A stretch of 64,000 nucleotides of DNA from CAIWHR01 sp963773195 (GCA_963773195.1 CAVZAE010000011.1:1-64000), one strand, 5' to 3'; counted from the first letter of the stretch, positions 17,291 through 27,225 are shown. Numbers and translations: made by a program. Notes: generated by a model from the letters alone, not told the origin.

Positions 17291-18337
17291 ATGCGCAGAG
17301 TAATTCCTATCGGCTTCATCGCCGCCGCTACCGTTGCGTTCGGGCTTTCCACCGCGTCTGCCGTCGACATTACCGGTGCCGGCGCGACGTTTCCGTTCCC
17401 GATCTACGCGAAATGGGCCGAGGCCTACAAGCAGAAGACGGGCATCGGAATGAATTATCAATCGATTGGTTCGGGTGGTGGCATCGCCCAGATCAAGGCC
17501 AAGACCGTCGACTTCGGCGCGTCCGACATGCCACTCAAGCCCGAGGACTTGCAATCCGCGGGGCTCATGCAGTTTCCGGCGATCATCGGCGGCGTCGTGC
17601 CGGTTGTGAACCTCGAGGGCGTCGCCCCCGGGGCGATCCGGTTTACCGGTCCCGTGCTCGCCGATATCTATCTGGGCAAGATCAAGTCATGGAGCGACAA
17701 GGCGATCGCCGACCTGAACCCATCGCTCAAGCTGCCGGCCGACCCCATCACCGTGGTGCGGCGTTCGGATGGCTCGGGCACGACGTTCCTGTGGACCGAC
17801 TACCTGTCGAAGGCCAGTCCCGAGTGGAAGGACAAGGTCGGCTCGAGCACCGCGGTCGCGTGGCCCGAAGGCGTCGGCGGCAAGGGGAACGAAGGCGTCG
17901 CGGCGTACGTGCAGCGGATCAAGGGCTCGATCGGCTACGTTGAATATGCGTACGCGAAAAAGAACAAGATGGCGCATGGCTCGATGCAGAACCGCGACGG
18001 GCAATTCGTCGAGCCCGACGATGCCGCGTTCCAGGCCGCCGCTGCCGGTGCTGACTGGAAGAATGCCCCGGGCTTCGGTGCGATCCTCACGGACCAGCCC
18101 GGCAAGGCGAGCTGGCCCATCACCGGCGCGTCGTTCATCCTGATGCACGTGAAGCAGGACAAGCCGCAGAACGCGGCCGAGGTCCTCAAGTTCTACGACT
18201 GGTCGTTCAAGAACGGCCAGAAGATGGCGGAGGAGCTCGACTACGTGCCGCTGCCGCCGGCGCTCGTTGCGATGATCCAGGACGCATGGAAGACGCAGAT
18301 CAAGGACGCCTCCGGCAAGGCGGTGTGGAGCTACTGA
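17291..18337 (+). CDS. pstS: Phosphate ABC transporter periplasmic binding protein PstS
   Basis: High-affinity phosphate receptor, 348 residues, with a Sec signal peptide ending near STASA (about residue 24). Phosphate-binding loops are visible: TGAGATFPFPIYAKW at the mature N-terminus, SIGSGGGIAQI, FGASDMPL and VVRRSDGSGTTFLWTDYLSK. It heads pstSCAB-phoU-phoBR, the standard proteobacterial phosphate regulon, and is probably induced by PhoB under phosphate starvation. Confidence 0.95.
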   Translation: MRRVIPIGFIAAATVAFGLSTASAVDITGAGATFPFPIYAKWAEAYKQKTGIGMNYQSIGSGGGIAQIKAKTVDFGASDMPLKPEDLQSAGLMQFPAIIGGVVPVVNLEGVAPGAIRFTGPVLADIYLGKIKSWSDKAIADLNPSLKLPADPITVVRRSDGSGTTFLWTDYLSKASPEWKDKVGSSTAVAWPEGVGGKGNEGVAAYVQRIKGSIGYVEYAYAKKNKMAHGSMQNRDGQFVEPDDAAFQAAAAGADWKNAPGFGAILTDQPGKASWPITGASFILMHVKQDKPQNAAEVLKFYDWSFKNGQKMAEELDYVPLPPALVAMIQDAWKTQIKDASGKAVWSY

Positions 18338-18398
18338 TCGGGCGCTGCGCCCATGCATTCGGGCCGCGGCGGATCCCGCGGTTGAACCAAGGGCTATC

Positions 18399-19427
18399 AT
18401 GCCGAGCGATGCGGTCGCCACCCTGCCGTCGTCGATGATCGCCGCCGATCTGCCGCGGGTCGCGCGGCCTCCCGCGCCCCCCACGCGGCGGCGGACCGCG
18501 GGGGCCTGGCGCGACCGCCTGTTCGAGCGGACGACGCTCGTCTTCGCCCTGCTGGTGCTGGGGCTTCTCGCCGGCATCCTGATCGCGCTCGCCATTGCCG
18601 CGATGCCCGCGCTCGACAAGTTCGGACCCGCGTTCTTCTTCACCAACGTCTGGAATCCGGTCAAGGGAATGTTCGGCGGACTCGCGCCGATCTACGGCAC
18701 GCTCGTCACTTCAGCGATCGCGCTCGTCGTCGGCGTGCCGGTCAGCTTCGGTATCGCGCTCTTCCTCACTGAGATGTGCCCGGCGCTACTGAAGCGTCCG
18801 CTCGGGACGGCGATCGAGCTCCTGGCCGCCATCCCGTCGATCATCTACGGCATCTGGGGCCTGTTCGTGTTCGCGCCGCTCTTCGGCGACTATGTGCAGC
18901 CGCTCCTGACCCAGACGCTGGGCCGCATTCCCGTCATCGGTGCGCTGTTCCAAGGCGCGCCGAACGGGATTGGCGTGCTGACCGCCGGGTTCATCCTCTC
19001 CGTCATGATCATTCCGTTCATCGCCTCGGTGATGCGCGACGTGTTCGAGGTCGTGCCGCCGGTGCTGAAGGAGTCGGCCTACGGCCTCGGCGCGACGACG
19101 TGGGAGGTCGTCTGGAACGTCGTGCTTCCCTACACGAAGGTCGGTGTCATCGGCGGCATCATGCTGGGACTGGGACGCGCGCTCGGCGAGACCATGGCGG
19201 TCACCTTCGTGATCGGCAATGCGTACAGGATCAGCGCCGCGCTGTTCGACCCCGGCAACTCGATCGCCTCCGCGCTCGCCAACGAATTCAACGAGGCGGC
19301 GGATCCGGTGCACCGCGCATCGCTGATCGCGCTCGGTCTCGTGCTCTTCGTGCTGACGTTCATCGTGCTCGCCTGCTCGCGGCTCCTGATCGCCCAGCTC
19401 GCACGCGGCGAAGGACGCAATACCTAG
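18399..19427 (+). CDS. pstC: Phosphate ABC transporter permease PstC
   Basis: Inner-membrane permease, 342 residues with a roughly 45-residue polar N-terminal extension before the first membrane segment (TLVFALLVLGLLAGILIAL). Family landmarks are the periplasmic FFFTNVWNP, PSIIYGIWGLFVFAP and the cytoplasmic EAA-type loop around KESAYGLGATTWEVVWNVVLP. It pairs with PstA to form the channel. It starts 61 nt after pstS; a GC-rich inverted repeat in that gap may stabilise pstS mRNA. Confidence 0.93.
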   Translation: MPSDAVATLPSSMIAADLPRVARPPAPPTRRRTAGAWRDRLFERTTLVFALLVLGLLAGILIALAIAAMPALDKFGPAFFFTNVWNPVKGMFGGLAPIYGTLVTSAIALVVGVPVSFGIALFLTEMCPALLKRPLGTAIELLAAIPSIIYGIWGLFVFAPLFGDYVQPLLTQTLGRIPVIGALFQGAPNGIGVLTAGFILSVMIIPFIASVMRDVFEVVPPVLKESAYGLGATTWEVVWNVVLPYTKVGVIGGIMLGLGRALGETMAVTFVIGNAYRISAALFDPGNSIASALANEFNEAADPVHRASLIALGLVLFVLTFIVLACSRLLIAQLARGEGRNT

Positions 19428-19434
19428 GACGCCA

Positions 19435-20295
19435 ATGATGACCGCGCAAGCGTCGCCGGCCCTCTACCGCCGCCGCGTCTGGGTGAACCGGTTCAACCTG
19501 CTGATGTCGCTCACGGCCATGGCGTTTGGCATGGCATTCCTGCTCTGGATCCTGATCGTGCTGTTCGCCAAGGGGATCGGGGCGCTCGGTCCGACGCTGT
19601 TCCTGCAGACAACGCCGCCGCCGGGATCGGCGGGCGGGCTCGCCAACGCGATCGTCGGCAGCCTGCTCATTGTCGGCGTCGCGACGCTGGTGGCCACACC
19701 GATCGGGATCCTGGCCGGGATCTACCTCGCCGAATACGGCCGCAACGGCTGGATCGCACGCCTCACGCGCTTCATGAACGACATCCTCCTGTCGGCGCCG
19801 TCGATCGTGCTGGGGCTTTTCGTCTACACGATCTACGTGATGAACGTCGGCCATTTCTCCGGCTGGGCCGGCTCGGCCGCGCTTGGCCTGATCGCGATTC
19901 CGGTCGTCGTCCGCACCACCGAAAACATGCTGCAGCTCGTGCCGGCGAGCCTGCGCGAAGCGGCGGTGGCACTGGGTGCGCCGATGTACAAGGTCATCCT
20001 GACCGTCACGCTGCGCGCGGTGCGCGGCGGCGTCATCACGGGCATTCTGCTCGCCGTCGCGCGGATGTCGGGCGAGACGGCGCCGCTCCTGTTTACCGCG
20101 CTCAACAACCAGTTCTGGAGCCTCGACATGAACGCACCGATGGCGAATCTGCCGATGGTGATCTTCCAGTTCGCGCTGTCGCCGTACGACGATTGGAAGA
20201 ACCTCGCGTGGGGCGGCGCGTTCCTGATCACGCTCGCCGTCCTGGTGATCAACATCCTGGCGCGGACCGTGTTTCGCCAGTCCACCGCCCGCTAG
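19435..20295 (+). CDS. pstA: Phosphate ABC transporter permease PstA
   Basis: Second channel subunit, 286 residues. It has a first membrane helix (MAFGMAFLLWILIVLFAKG), LFLQTTPPPGSAGGLANAIVGS, PSIVLGLFVYTIYV, and the cytoplasmic EAA-type loop REAAVALGAPMYKVILTVTL that docks on PstB. It begins 7 nt after pstC, so translation is likely coupled. Confidence 0.93.
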   Translation: MMTAQASPALYRRRVWVNRFNLLMSLTAMAFGMAFLLWILIVLFAKGIGALGPTLFLQTTPPPGSAGGLANAIVGSLLIVGVATLVATPIGILAGIYLAEYGRNGWIARLTRFMNDILLSAPSIVLGLFVYTIYVMNVGHFSGWAGSAALGLIAIPVVVRTTENMLQLVPASLREAAVALGAPMYKVILTVTLRAVRGGVITGILLAVARMSGETAPLLFTALNNQFWSLDMNAPMANLPMVIFQFALSPYDDWKNLAWGGAFLITLAVLVINILARTVFRQSTAR

Positions 20296-20317
20296 AAAGC
20301 CCGCCGAAAGCCCCCGC

Positions 20318-21130
20318 ATGGATACCGCTCTTGCCGAAGCTCCGGTCCCTGCCTCCGAAGCGCCGACTCGCGGCGCGGCGCCCAAGATGACGATCCGCAA
20401 GCTCGACTTCTTCTACGGGAAGTTCCAGGGCCTGAAGGACATCAATTTCGACATCGCCGAGCGGCGCGTCACTGCGTTCATCGGCCCGTCGGGCTGCGGC
20501 AAGTCGACACTCCTGCGGACGCTGAACCGGATGTACTCGCTCTATCCGGGGCAGCGGGCCGTCGGCGAGGTCACGCTCGACGGCGAGAACATCCTCGCGC
20601 CCGGCGTCGATATCAACCTGCTCCGCGCAAAGGTGGGCATGGTGTTCCAGAAGCCGACGCCGTTCCCGATGTCGATCCACGACAACATCGCGTTCGGAGT
20701 GCGCCTCTACGAGGACCTGTCGGCACGCGAGATGGACGAGCGGGTCGAGTGGGCGCTGACCAAGGCGGCGATGTGGGACGAGGCCAAGGACAAGTTGAAG
20801 CAGAGCGGGATGGCGCTTTCGGGTGGCCAGCAGCAGCGGTTGTGCATCGCGCGTGCCGTCGCGGTCAAGCCCGAGGTGCTGCTCCTGGACGAGCCGACTT
20901 CCGCCCTCGATCCGATCTCCACCGCCAAGATCGAGGAGCTCATCACCGAGCTCAAGAAGGACTACACGATCGCGATCGTCACGCATAACATGCAGCAGGC
21001 AGCTCGCGTCTCCGACTTCACCGCGTACATGTACCTGGGCGAGCTGATCGAGTTCGGCGTCACCGATCAGATCTTCCTCAAGCCCCGGCGGAAGGAAACC
21101 GAGGACTACATCACCGGCCGATTCGGCTGA
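20318..21130 (+). CDS. pstB: Phosphate ABC transporter ATP-binding protein PstB
   Basis: ATPase of the Pst importer, 270 residues. Walker A GPSGCGKST at about 56-64, signature LSGGQQQRLCIARA, Walker B VLLLDEPTSALDP and the H-loop IVTHNMQQAARVSD are intact. The C-terminus (ETEDYITGRFG) matches PstB closely. It lies 22 nt after pstA and 11 nt before phoU. Confidence 0.95.
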   Translation: MDTALAEAPVPASEAPTRGAAPKMTIRKLDFFYGKFQGLKDINFDIAERRVTAFIGPSGCGKSTLLRTLNRMYSLYPGQRAVGEVTLDGENILAPGVDINLLRAKVGMVFQKPTPFPMSIHDNIAFGVRLYEDLSAREMDERVEWALTKAAMWDEAKDKLKQSGMALSGGQQQRLCIARAVAVKPEVLLLDEPTSALDPISTAKIEELITELKKDYTIAIVTHNMQQAARVSDFTAYMYLGELIEFGVTDQIFLKPRRKETEDYITGRFG

Positions 21131-21141
21131 CCATTGCCACT

Positions 21142-21858
21142 ATGACTCCCATGACCGAACACACGCACAAGCAGTTCGACGCCGAGATGGAGGCGATCCG
21201 CAGCGGCGTTCTCGCCATGGGCGGGCTCGTCGAGAAGCAGCTCGACCGCGCGCTCGCGGCGCTCGCTAACGAGGAGGTCGTCGACCTGATCGACGCCGTC
21301 GGCGCCGACGAGCAGGCGATCAACCGGATGCAGATGGAAATCGACCAGCAATGCACGCAGATCATCGCCAAGCGCCAGCCGGCGGCGATCGACCTGCGGA
21401 TGATCATGACGGTCACCAAGGTCGTCAACGACCTCGAGCGGATCGGCGACGAGGCGAAGAAGGTGGCGTTCAAGGCCGAGCAGGCCGGCGGCAGCGGCCG
21501 CCTCGCGCAACTTCGCTACCACGACGTCACGCACGCGCTCGAGATCGTGCGCTCGATGTTGCAGGCGGCGCTCGACGCGTTCGCGCGCCTCGACACTGAC
21601 GCCGCGGCCGAGGTCGTCGGCAACGACGAGTCCGTCGACGCGTCGTTCCACGCGATCATGCGCCAGCTGATCAGCTACATGATGGAGGATCCGCGCACGA
21701 TCACGGCTGCCCTCGAGATCGTGTTCATTGCGAAGTCGATCGAGCGCGTCGGCGATCACGCGAAGAACATCGCGGAAGCCGTCGTGCAGGCGGTCATGGG
21801 CATCGACGTGCGGCATGCCTCGGCCGACCAGATCCGCGCGGAGCTCTCCGAGCCATGA
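21142..21858 (+). CDS. phoU: Phosphate signalling protein PhoU
   Basis: Peripheral regulator that couples Pst transporter state to PhoR and dampens the Pho response when phosphate is plentiful. 238 residues forming two three-helix PhoU repeats, with the metal-site motifs EIDQQCTQIIAKRQP, DLERIGDEAKK and the second-repeat counterpart ERVGDHAKNIAEAV. The start is ATG 21142 or, equally plausible by homology (MTEHTHKQFD), ATG 21151. Its stop overlaps phoB (ATGA). Confidence 0.93.
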   Translation: MTPMTEHTHKQFDAEMEAIRSGVLAMGGLVEKQLDRALAALANEEVVDLIDAVGADEQAINRMQMEIDQQCTQIIAKRQPAAIDLRMIMTVTKVVNDLERIGDEAKKVAFKAEQAGGSGRLAQLRYHDVTHALEIVRSMLQAALDAFARLDTDAAAEVVGNDESVDASFHAIMRQLISYMMEDPRTITAALEIVFIAKSIERVGDHAKNIAEAVVQAVMGIDVRHASADQIRAELSEP

Positions 21859-22544
21859 TGCCGACGATCATGGTCGTCGAGGATGAGCCGGCGATCCTCG
21901 AGCTCCTCAGAGTCAACCTCGTCGACGCGGGCTACGACGTTGAGGGGGCCGCCGATGCCGAGACCGCGCGCCGGATGCTGAAGGACGCGCTGCCGGACCT
22001 CATGCTGCTCGACTGGATGCTCCCGGGCCTTTCGGGCCTCGCTTTCGCCAAGGAGCTCCGCGGCGACCCGCGGACGCGCGAGCTGCCGGTCATCATGGTG
22101 ACGGCCCGCGGCGACGAGGCCGACAGGGTCGCCGGCCTCGAGGCGTGGGTCGACGACTACGTGACCAAGCCGTTCTCGCCGCGCGAGCTCAAGGCGCGCG
22201 TCAAGGCCGTGCTCCGGCGGCGCGCGCCCGAGGCAGCACAGGAGCCGCTCGAAGTCGGCGTCTTGCGCCTCGATCCCGCGACCCATCGCGTGACCGCCGG
22301 CGGCAAACCCGTCGAGCTTGGACCCACCGAATTCCGGTTGCTGCGCTTTTTCCTCGCGCGACCGGAGCGTGTGCATTCGCGCTCGCAGCTCCTGGATCAG
22401 GTGTGGGGCGACCAGGTCTACATCGAGGAGCGCACGGTCGACGTCCACATCCGCCGGTTGCGCGTTGCGCTCGAGCCTGCGGGCTGCGACACGATGATCG
22501 AGACCGTGCGCGGCACCGGGTATCGGCTCGCGGTGCCGCGCTGA
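21855..22544 (+). CDS. phoB: Phosphate regulon response regulator PhoB
   Basis: OmpR/PhoB-type activator, 229 residues. The receiver has acidic residues at 10-11, the phospho-acceptor Asp at about 53 (MLLDWMLPG) and Lys at about 105 (VTKPFSPRE). The winged-helix domain ends RTVDVHIRRLRVALE...IETVRGTGYRL. Together with PhoR it should activate this operon through PHO boxes. The start overlaps phoU by 4 nt; ATG 21858 is an alternative that only drops one residue. Confidence 0.94.
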   Translation: MMPTIMVVEDEPAILELLRVNLVDAGYDVEGAADAETARRMLKDALPDLMLLDWMLPGLSGLAFAKELRGDPRTRELPVIMVTARGDEADRVAGLEAWVDDYVTKPFSPRELKARVKAVLRRRAPEAAQEPLEVGVLRLDPATHRVTAGGKPVELGPTEFRLLRFFLARPERVHSRSQLLDQVWGDQVYIEERTVDVHIRRLRVALEPAGCDTMIETVRGTGYRLAVPR

Positions 22545-22581
22545 AGGAATACGCGCCGCCGCTGTGATAGGCTAGCGCGTC

Positions 22582-23931
22582 ATGACGCGCACGTTCTACG
22601 CCGCCCTGATCGCGCCGGTGGTGGCTGCGGTTGCGGCGTTCGTCGCGTGGCTCGTCTTCGATGCCGACTGGGCGCTCGCGCTGCTCGCGCTCTCGGCGCT
22701 CGGGATTCTCGCCTTCCATCTCTGGCAGCTCGACCTGCTCGCACGCTGGGCCGAAGGTCCGCTCGACGCACCCGTGCCGGAAGGGCGCGGCAGCTGGCGG
22801 CAGCCGTTCACGGGCCTGTATCGGCGCGTGCGTGCGCGAGTCGCCGTCCAGCGCGGCCTGGTGGAGCGCCTCGAGCGATTCGCCGCGGCCGCCGAGGCGA
22901 TCCCCGAAGGCGTGGTGGTGCTCGACGACGGGAACCGCATCCGCTTCGCCAACGCCTGTGCGCGTGCTCACCTCGGACTCGACCCCGAACGCGATCTGGG
23001 CCAGATGCTCGGCAACCTCGTCCGCCAGCCCGAAGTCATTCGCTATCTCGAGACCGGCGATTTCTCCGAGCCGGTCGTCGTCGCTTCGCAGCGGGAGGTG
23101 GGCGTCACACTGTCGATCCAGGTCGTGCCGTATGGCGACGAGCAGAAGCTCCTGCTGTCGCGCGACATCACGCGGATCGAGGCGACCGCGCGCATGCGCC
23201 GCGATTTCATCGCCAATGTCTCGCACGAGCTCAAGACACCGCTGACCGTCGTCACCGGCTTCGTCGAGACGCTCGAAGACCTGGATCTCGATCCGCGGCA
23301 ACGGCAGCGCTACCTCGGGCTCGTGGCCGAGCAGGCGCGCAACATGCAACGGCTGGTCGACGACCTGCTCACGCTGTCCTCGCTCGAAAGCGAACAGAAT
23401 CCGCCGCCCGACATCGTGTTCCCGATTGCTCCGCTCGTAGCCGAGCTCTGCGCGCAGGCGCGTGCGCTTTCCGGCGGCCGGCACATGATCGTCGCGGTCG
23501 CACCGGCGGAAGCGGCCGCGACGATCACGGGCTCGCGCGACGAGCTCGCGAGCGCGTTCGGCAATCTCGTGTCGAACGCGGTCCGCTACACGCCGGACGG
23601 CGGAACGATCACGCTGTCATGGCACGTCGGCGCCGACGGCCGCGGGACGTTCGCGGTCGCGGACACCGGCGTCGGCGTGGCCCCCGAGCACATCCCCCGA
23701 CTCACCGAGCGCTTCTATCGCGTCGACCGCAGCCGTTCGCGCGCGACCGGCGGCACCGGGCTGGGTCTCGCAATCGTTCGCCACGTGCTCCTTCGCCACC
23801 AGGCGGAGCTCGTTATCGAGAGCGAGCCCGGCACGGGCAGCACGTTCGCGGCGATCCTGCCCCCTGCGCGCGTGCTGCTGACGCCTGCCGCGGTGCCGGA
23901 GCCCGCGGCGCCGGAGCCCGCTCACCAGTAG
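22582..23931 (+). CDS. phoR: Phosphate regulon sensor histidine kinase PhoR
   Basis: Membrane sensor kinase, 449 residues. Two adjacent N-terminal membrane helices (about 8-48) lack a periplasmic sensor domain, as in PhoR. A PAS-like domain follows (EAIPEGVVVLDDGNRIRFAN), then HisKA with the phospho-accepting His at about 215 in VSHELKTPL, then HATPase boxes NLVSNAVRYTPDGG, DTGVGV and GGTGLGLAIV. A Pro/Ala-rich tail ends it. The last 10 nt overlap the 3' end of the convergent alcohol dehydrogenase. Confidence 0.93.
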   Translation: MTRTFYAALIAPVVAAVAAFVAWLVFDADWALALLALSALGILAFHLWQLDLLARWAEGPLDAPVPEGRGSWRQPFTGLYRRVRARVAVQRGLVERLERFAAAAEAIPEGVVVLDDGNRIRFANACARAHLGLDPERDLGQMLGNLVRQPEVIRYLETGDFSEPVVVASQREVGVTLSIQVVPYGDEQKLLLSRDITRIEATARMRRDFIANVSHELKTPLTVVTGFVETLEDLDLDPRQRQRYLGLVAEQARNMQRLVDDLLTLSSLESEQNPPPDIVFPIAPLVAELCAQARALSGGRHMIVAVAPAEAAATITGSRDELASAFGNLVSNAVRYTPDGGTITLSWHVGADGRGTFAVADTGVGVAPEHIPRLTERFYRVDRSRSRATGGTGLGLAIVRHVLLRHQAELVIESEPGTGSTFAAILPPARVLLTPAAVPEPAAPEPAHQ

Positions 23932-25232
23932 CTGAGCGCTGCGCGAAAGAGCGCGGTCAGGTCGTCGCGCCCGACGTCCTTCGGCGCGTTGCGGATTACG
24001 CGGTACTGCGGCTCCGCGCCAGTTGCGAGCGCGTCTACGTGCGACGCGTCGAAGCCGAGCGCCCTGAGTCCGTTCGGCATTGCCGTCGCCCGCATCAGCT
24101 CGATCACGCGTCCGGCGAGCACTTCGCCGGCGTCGCCCGCCACGGCATCCTTCGCGTCCGCGCCCAGGCAGCGCGCACCGTGCAGGTGGCGTTCGGGGCA
24201 GCACGCGGCGGTGAAGCGCCACACCGAGGGGTTGTTGAGCACCACCGCCATCCCGTGCGGGACGAGCGACTTGCCCGGGGGGTAGCCGTCGACGTGCCAG
24301 TCCTTCGTCAATCCCGAGACGGCATAGGACAGTCCGTGCGGCAGGTGGCAGCCGGCGGCGTTGAACGCGATGCCGGCGAGCATCGCCGCATACATCATCT
24401 CGGTGCGCGCTTCGACGTCGGCGGTGTCGCTCACCGCGCGCACGAGGAACTTGCCGACGCCACGCAACGCTTCGGTGGCGAGCATGTCGGAGAACGGGTT
24501 CGCGCCCTGCGATACCGGCCGCAGGATGCCCTTCGCCGGATTGAGCCGCCGCGGATATGCGCGCGCGGTCAGCGATTCGAGCGCGTGACTCATGCAATCG
24601 AAGCCGGTCGCGGCGACCGCGTTCGGCGGCAGCGTCGCGGTGACGGCCGGATCGATCAGCGCGATGTCCGGAATCAGGCGCCGCGAGATGATCCCTGTCT
24701 TGGCGTTCAGCGAGCGCAGGTTGAAGATCGCGATGCCAGTCGTCTCGGAGCCGGTGCCGGAAGTCGTCGGGCACGCGATGTGCGGTTTCACGCGGCCCGG
24801 AACGCGCTGCCCGCCGCCGATCGGCGCGTTCACGTAGGTCATGAAGTCGGCGGGATGCGTGGCGTAGAGGTTCGCCGCCTTGCAGGTGTCCATCACCGAG
24901 CCGCCGCCGACCGAGACGTAGCCCTCGAACTTGCCGTCGGCCGCGAATCGCGCCGCATCCTGGAACGACGCGTCGGTCGGCTCGACGACGACCTCGTCGT
25001 AGAGGGCCACGTCGACTTTCGCTGCGACAAGCGATGCCTTGACCGTGGCGACGAACTCGCTCGACTTCATCCGCGCATCGGTGAACAGCGCGACGCGCGA
25101 GAGCCCGAGCTCGCGGGCGCTGTCGCCGGCTTCGGACAGGACGTCCGCCCCGAACGTGAACGTCGGCATCCCGACGGTGAAGCCGCGGTCGCCTCCGTCG
25201 ATGGCAGCGAAATCGGCATGGCAGCAGGGCAT
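23922..25232 (-). CDS. Iron-containing alcohol dehydrogenase (hydroxyacid-oxoacid transhydrogenase-like)
   Basis: Group III metal-dependent alcohol dehydrogenase, 436 residues. The NAD-binding VSVGGGSVMDTCKA and the metal-ligand stretch FDCMSHALESLTAR, with later histidines in GCHLPHGLSYAVSG and LVPHGMAVVL, are present. Length and the N-terminal MPCCHADFA resemble the ADHFE1 hydroxyacid-oxoacid transhydrogenase branch more than FucO-type enzymes. It is 18 nt downstream of the GMC oxidoreductase, so the pair is probably one operon acting on an alcohol or hydroxyacid. The substrate is unknown. Confidence 0.8.
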   Translation of the reverse strand: MPCCHADFAAIDGGDRGFTVGMPTFTFGADVLSEAGDSARELGLSRVALFTDARMKSSEFVATVKASLVAAKVDVALYDEVVVEPTDASFQDAARFAADGKFEGYVSVGGGSVMDTCKAANLYATHPADFMTYVNAPIGGGQRVPGRVKPHIACPTTSGTGSETTGIAIFNLRSLNAKTGIISRRLIPDIALIDPAVTATLPPNAVAATGFDCMSHALESLTARAYPRRLNPAKGILRPVSQGANPFSDMLATEALRGVGKFLVRAVSDTADVEARTEMMYAAMLAGIAFNAAGCHLPHGLSYAVSGLTKDWHVDGYPPGKSLVPHGMAVVLNNPSVWRFTAACCPERHLHGARCLGADAKDAVAGDAGEVLAGRVIELMRATAMPNGLRALGFDASHVDALATGAEPQYRVIRNAPKDVGRDDLTALFRAALSYW

Positions 25233-25250
25233 GGGGACTCCTACGTCAAA

Positions 25251-26885
25251 TCAACGGGCGTCGGCCAGGATCATGTCGGCGGCCTTTTCGGCGATCATGA
25301 TCACTGGCGCACTGGTGTTGCCGGACACGAGGCTTGGCATCACGCTGCAGTCGACGACGCGCAAGTTGCCCACCCCGTGCACGTGCAGCTCGGCGTCGAC
25401 GACCGCCATCGCGTCGCCCGCAGGACCCATTTTGCACGTGCCGGCCGGGTGAAAGATCGTCGCGCCCTTGTTACGCGCGAATTCGAGCAGATCGGCGTCG
25501 GTCGTCGCGGCGGGGCCCGGCAGATACTCGTCGGCGACGTAGGGCGAGAGTGCGCGCGTGGCCGCGAGCTTGCGGGAGAGGCGAAGTCCCGCGACCGTCG
25601 TCGCCCGATCGAGCTCGGTCGACAGGTAGCGCGGCTGCATCGCCGGCGCGGCGAGCGGATCCGGCGACTTCACGCGAACGAAGCCCCGCGATTCCGGCTG
25701 CAGCTGGCACACGGAGAGCGTGAATCCCGAGAATTCGTGGACCGGTGAACCCGCCACATCGGAGGACAACGTCGCCAGATGGAATTGCACGTCGGGCCGG
25801 GAAAGCGAGGGATCCGTGCGCGCGAACATGCCGCCCTGATTGATGCCGACCGCCATCGGGCCCTCGCGCGTCAGCGCGTAGCGCAGGCCCATCGCCACCG
25901 TCCGCCACCACGACTTCAGCGTGTCGTTGGTCGTAATCGGTTGGGTGCAACGGAAAATCGTACGTACCTGCAGGTGGTCCTGCAGATTCTCGCCGACGCC
26001 GTCGAGCCGATGGGCGACCGGAATGCCGAACGATTGCAGGAGCCATGACGGTCCGATGCCTGAAAGCTGCAGCAGCTGCGGCGATTGCAGCGCACCCGCA
26101 CAGACGATCACTTCGCGGCGCGCTGTCACCGTTGTTTCGCGATCGCCATGACGATAGACGACCCCTGTGGCGCGGCGACCGTCGAGGACGATGCGGGTCG
26201 CATGCGCGTCCGTCAGCACGGTGAGATTCGTGCGACTCTGTGCCGGGCGCAGATACGCGACCGCGGTCGAGCAGCGCAGGCCGTTGCGAGTCGTAAGCTG
26301 GTAATAGCCGGCGCCTTCCTGATAGGCGCCGTTGAAATCGGCGTTGCGGGGGATGCCGAGCTCGAGGCCGGCTGCGATCAGCGCCTCGACGAGCTCATGC
26401 GTCGCGCCGATATCGGACGCCCACTGCGGGCCGTCGGCGCCGTGCCATTCGTTCTCGCCCCGGACGTTGTGCTCGAGCTTGCGGAAATAGGGCAGGACGT
26501 CGGCGTAGCCCCAGCCCCGATTGCCGAGCGCGGCCCAGTGATCGAAATCGTCGCGCTGCCCCCGGATATAGATGAGGCCGTTGATCGAGCTCGATCCGCC
26601 GAGCGTGCGCCCGCGGGGCCAATAGATCTCGCGCCCGTTCATCTCCGGTTCCGGCTCGGTCGAGAAGCGCCAGTTGTAGACCGGATGGAACATCGTCTTC
26701 GCGTAGCCGATGGGAATGTGAATCCACGGGTAGGCGTCGCGCGGACCGGCTTCGAGCAGCAGCACGCGATCACGACCGTTGGCCGACAAGCGGTTGGCGA
26801 GGACGCAGCCCGCGGTGCCGCCGCCCGCGACGACGAAATCGACCTCGATCAAAGGGTGTGCCTTCGCTCGGAACCGGTGCGGCAT
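25251..26885 (-). CDS. GMC family FAD-dependent oxidoreductase (choline dehydrogenase-like)
   Basis: 544 residues from the ATG at 26885; the frame is open further upstream but would run through tRNA-Tyr. The FAD-binding Rossmann motif is VVAGGGTAGCVLANRL near residue 16, the GMC signature is GRTLGGSSSINGLIYIRG, the second signature is GALQSPQLLQLSGIG, and the C-terminal catalytic His region is GATIFHPAGTCKMG. The family oxidises alcohols such as choline, polyethylene glycol or aliphatic alcohols; specificity cannot be read here. It forms a probable operon with the following alcohol dehydrogenase. Confidence 0.85.
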   Translation of the reverse strand: MPHRFRAKAHPLIEVDFVVAGGGTAGCVLANRLSANGRDRVLLLEAGPRDAYPWIHIPIGYAKTMFHPVYNWRFSTEPEPEMNGREIYWPRGRTLGGSSSINGLIYIRGQRDDFDHWAALGNRGWGYADVLPYFRKLEHNVRGENEWHGADGPQWASDIGATHELVEALIAAGLELGIPRNADFNGAYQEGAGYYQLTTRNGLRCSTAVAYLRPAQSRTNLTVLTDAHATRIVLDGRRATGVVYRHGDRETTVTARREVIVCAGALQSPQLLQLSGIGPSWLLQSFGIPVAHRLDGVGENLQDHLQVRTIFRCTQPITTNDTLKSWWRTVAMGLRYALTREGPMAVGINQGGMFARTDPSLSRPDVQFHLATLSSDVAGSPVHEFSGFTLSVCQLQPESRGFVRVKSPDPLAAPAMQPRYLSTELDRATTVAGLRLSRKLAATRALSPYVADEYLPGPAATTDADLLEFARNKGATIFHPAGTCKMGPAGDAMAVVDAELHVHGVGNLRVVDCSVMPSLVSGNTSAPVIMIAEKAADMILADAR

Positions 26886-26975
26886 TGGCCGGGTGGCTTC
26901 GCGATCCACAGGGGGGGCCGAACGGCGGGCGGGCAAGCACGGCCAGGTGCCGGTTTTCCCTTGATTTTCAGCGTT

Positions 26976-27005
26976 TTGACAGCTCGGCCCACAAATTGCT
27001 ATAAT
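26976..27005 (+). promoter_or_regulatory. Consensus sigma-70 promoter for the tRNA-tuf operon
   Basis: TTGACA at 26976-26981 and TATAAT at 27000-27005 are both perfect hexamers, with an 18-nt spacer. Transcription would start about 27012, ten bases before tRNA-Tyr. The strength suits a stable-RNA/translation-factor operon. Confidence 0.88.
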
Positions 27006-27021
27006 CGCGAGTTGTTCCGTC

Positions 27022-27105
<84 letters not shown>

Positions 27106-27225
27106 CCTCCAGCGATTATCGGTCAGGAACACGGCATCGGACGAGAGGCAGGCGCGGGGAAGGTGGAACTCGAAGGCGATTCCGGCGAATTTCCGGGTTT
27201 CGCCGCGAATTCGCGGTAACGGCAG

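Noticed and set aside
22647..25748. A 1033-codon plus-strand frame over phoR and the alcohol dehydrogenase
   Set aside because: Shadow of phoR in another frame, then antisense to two well-supported enzymes.
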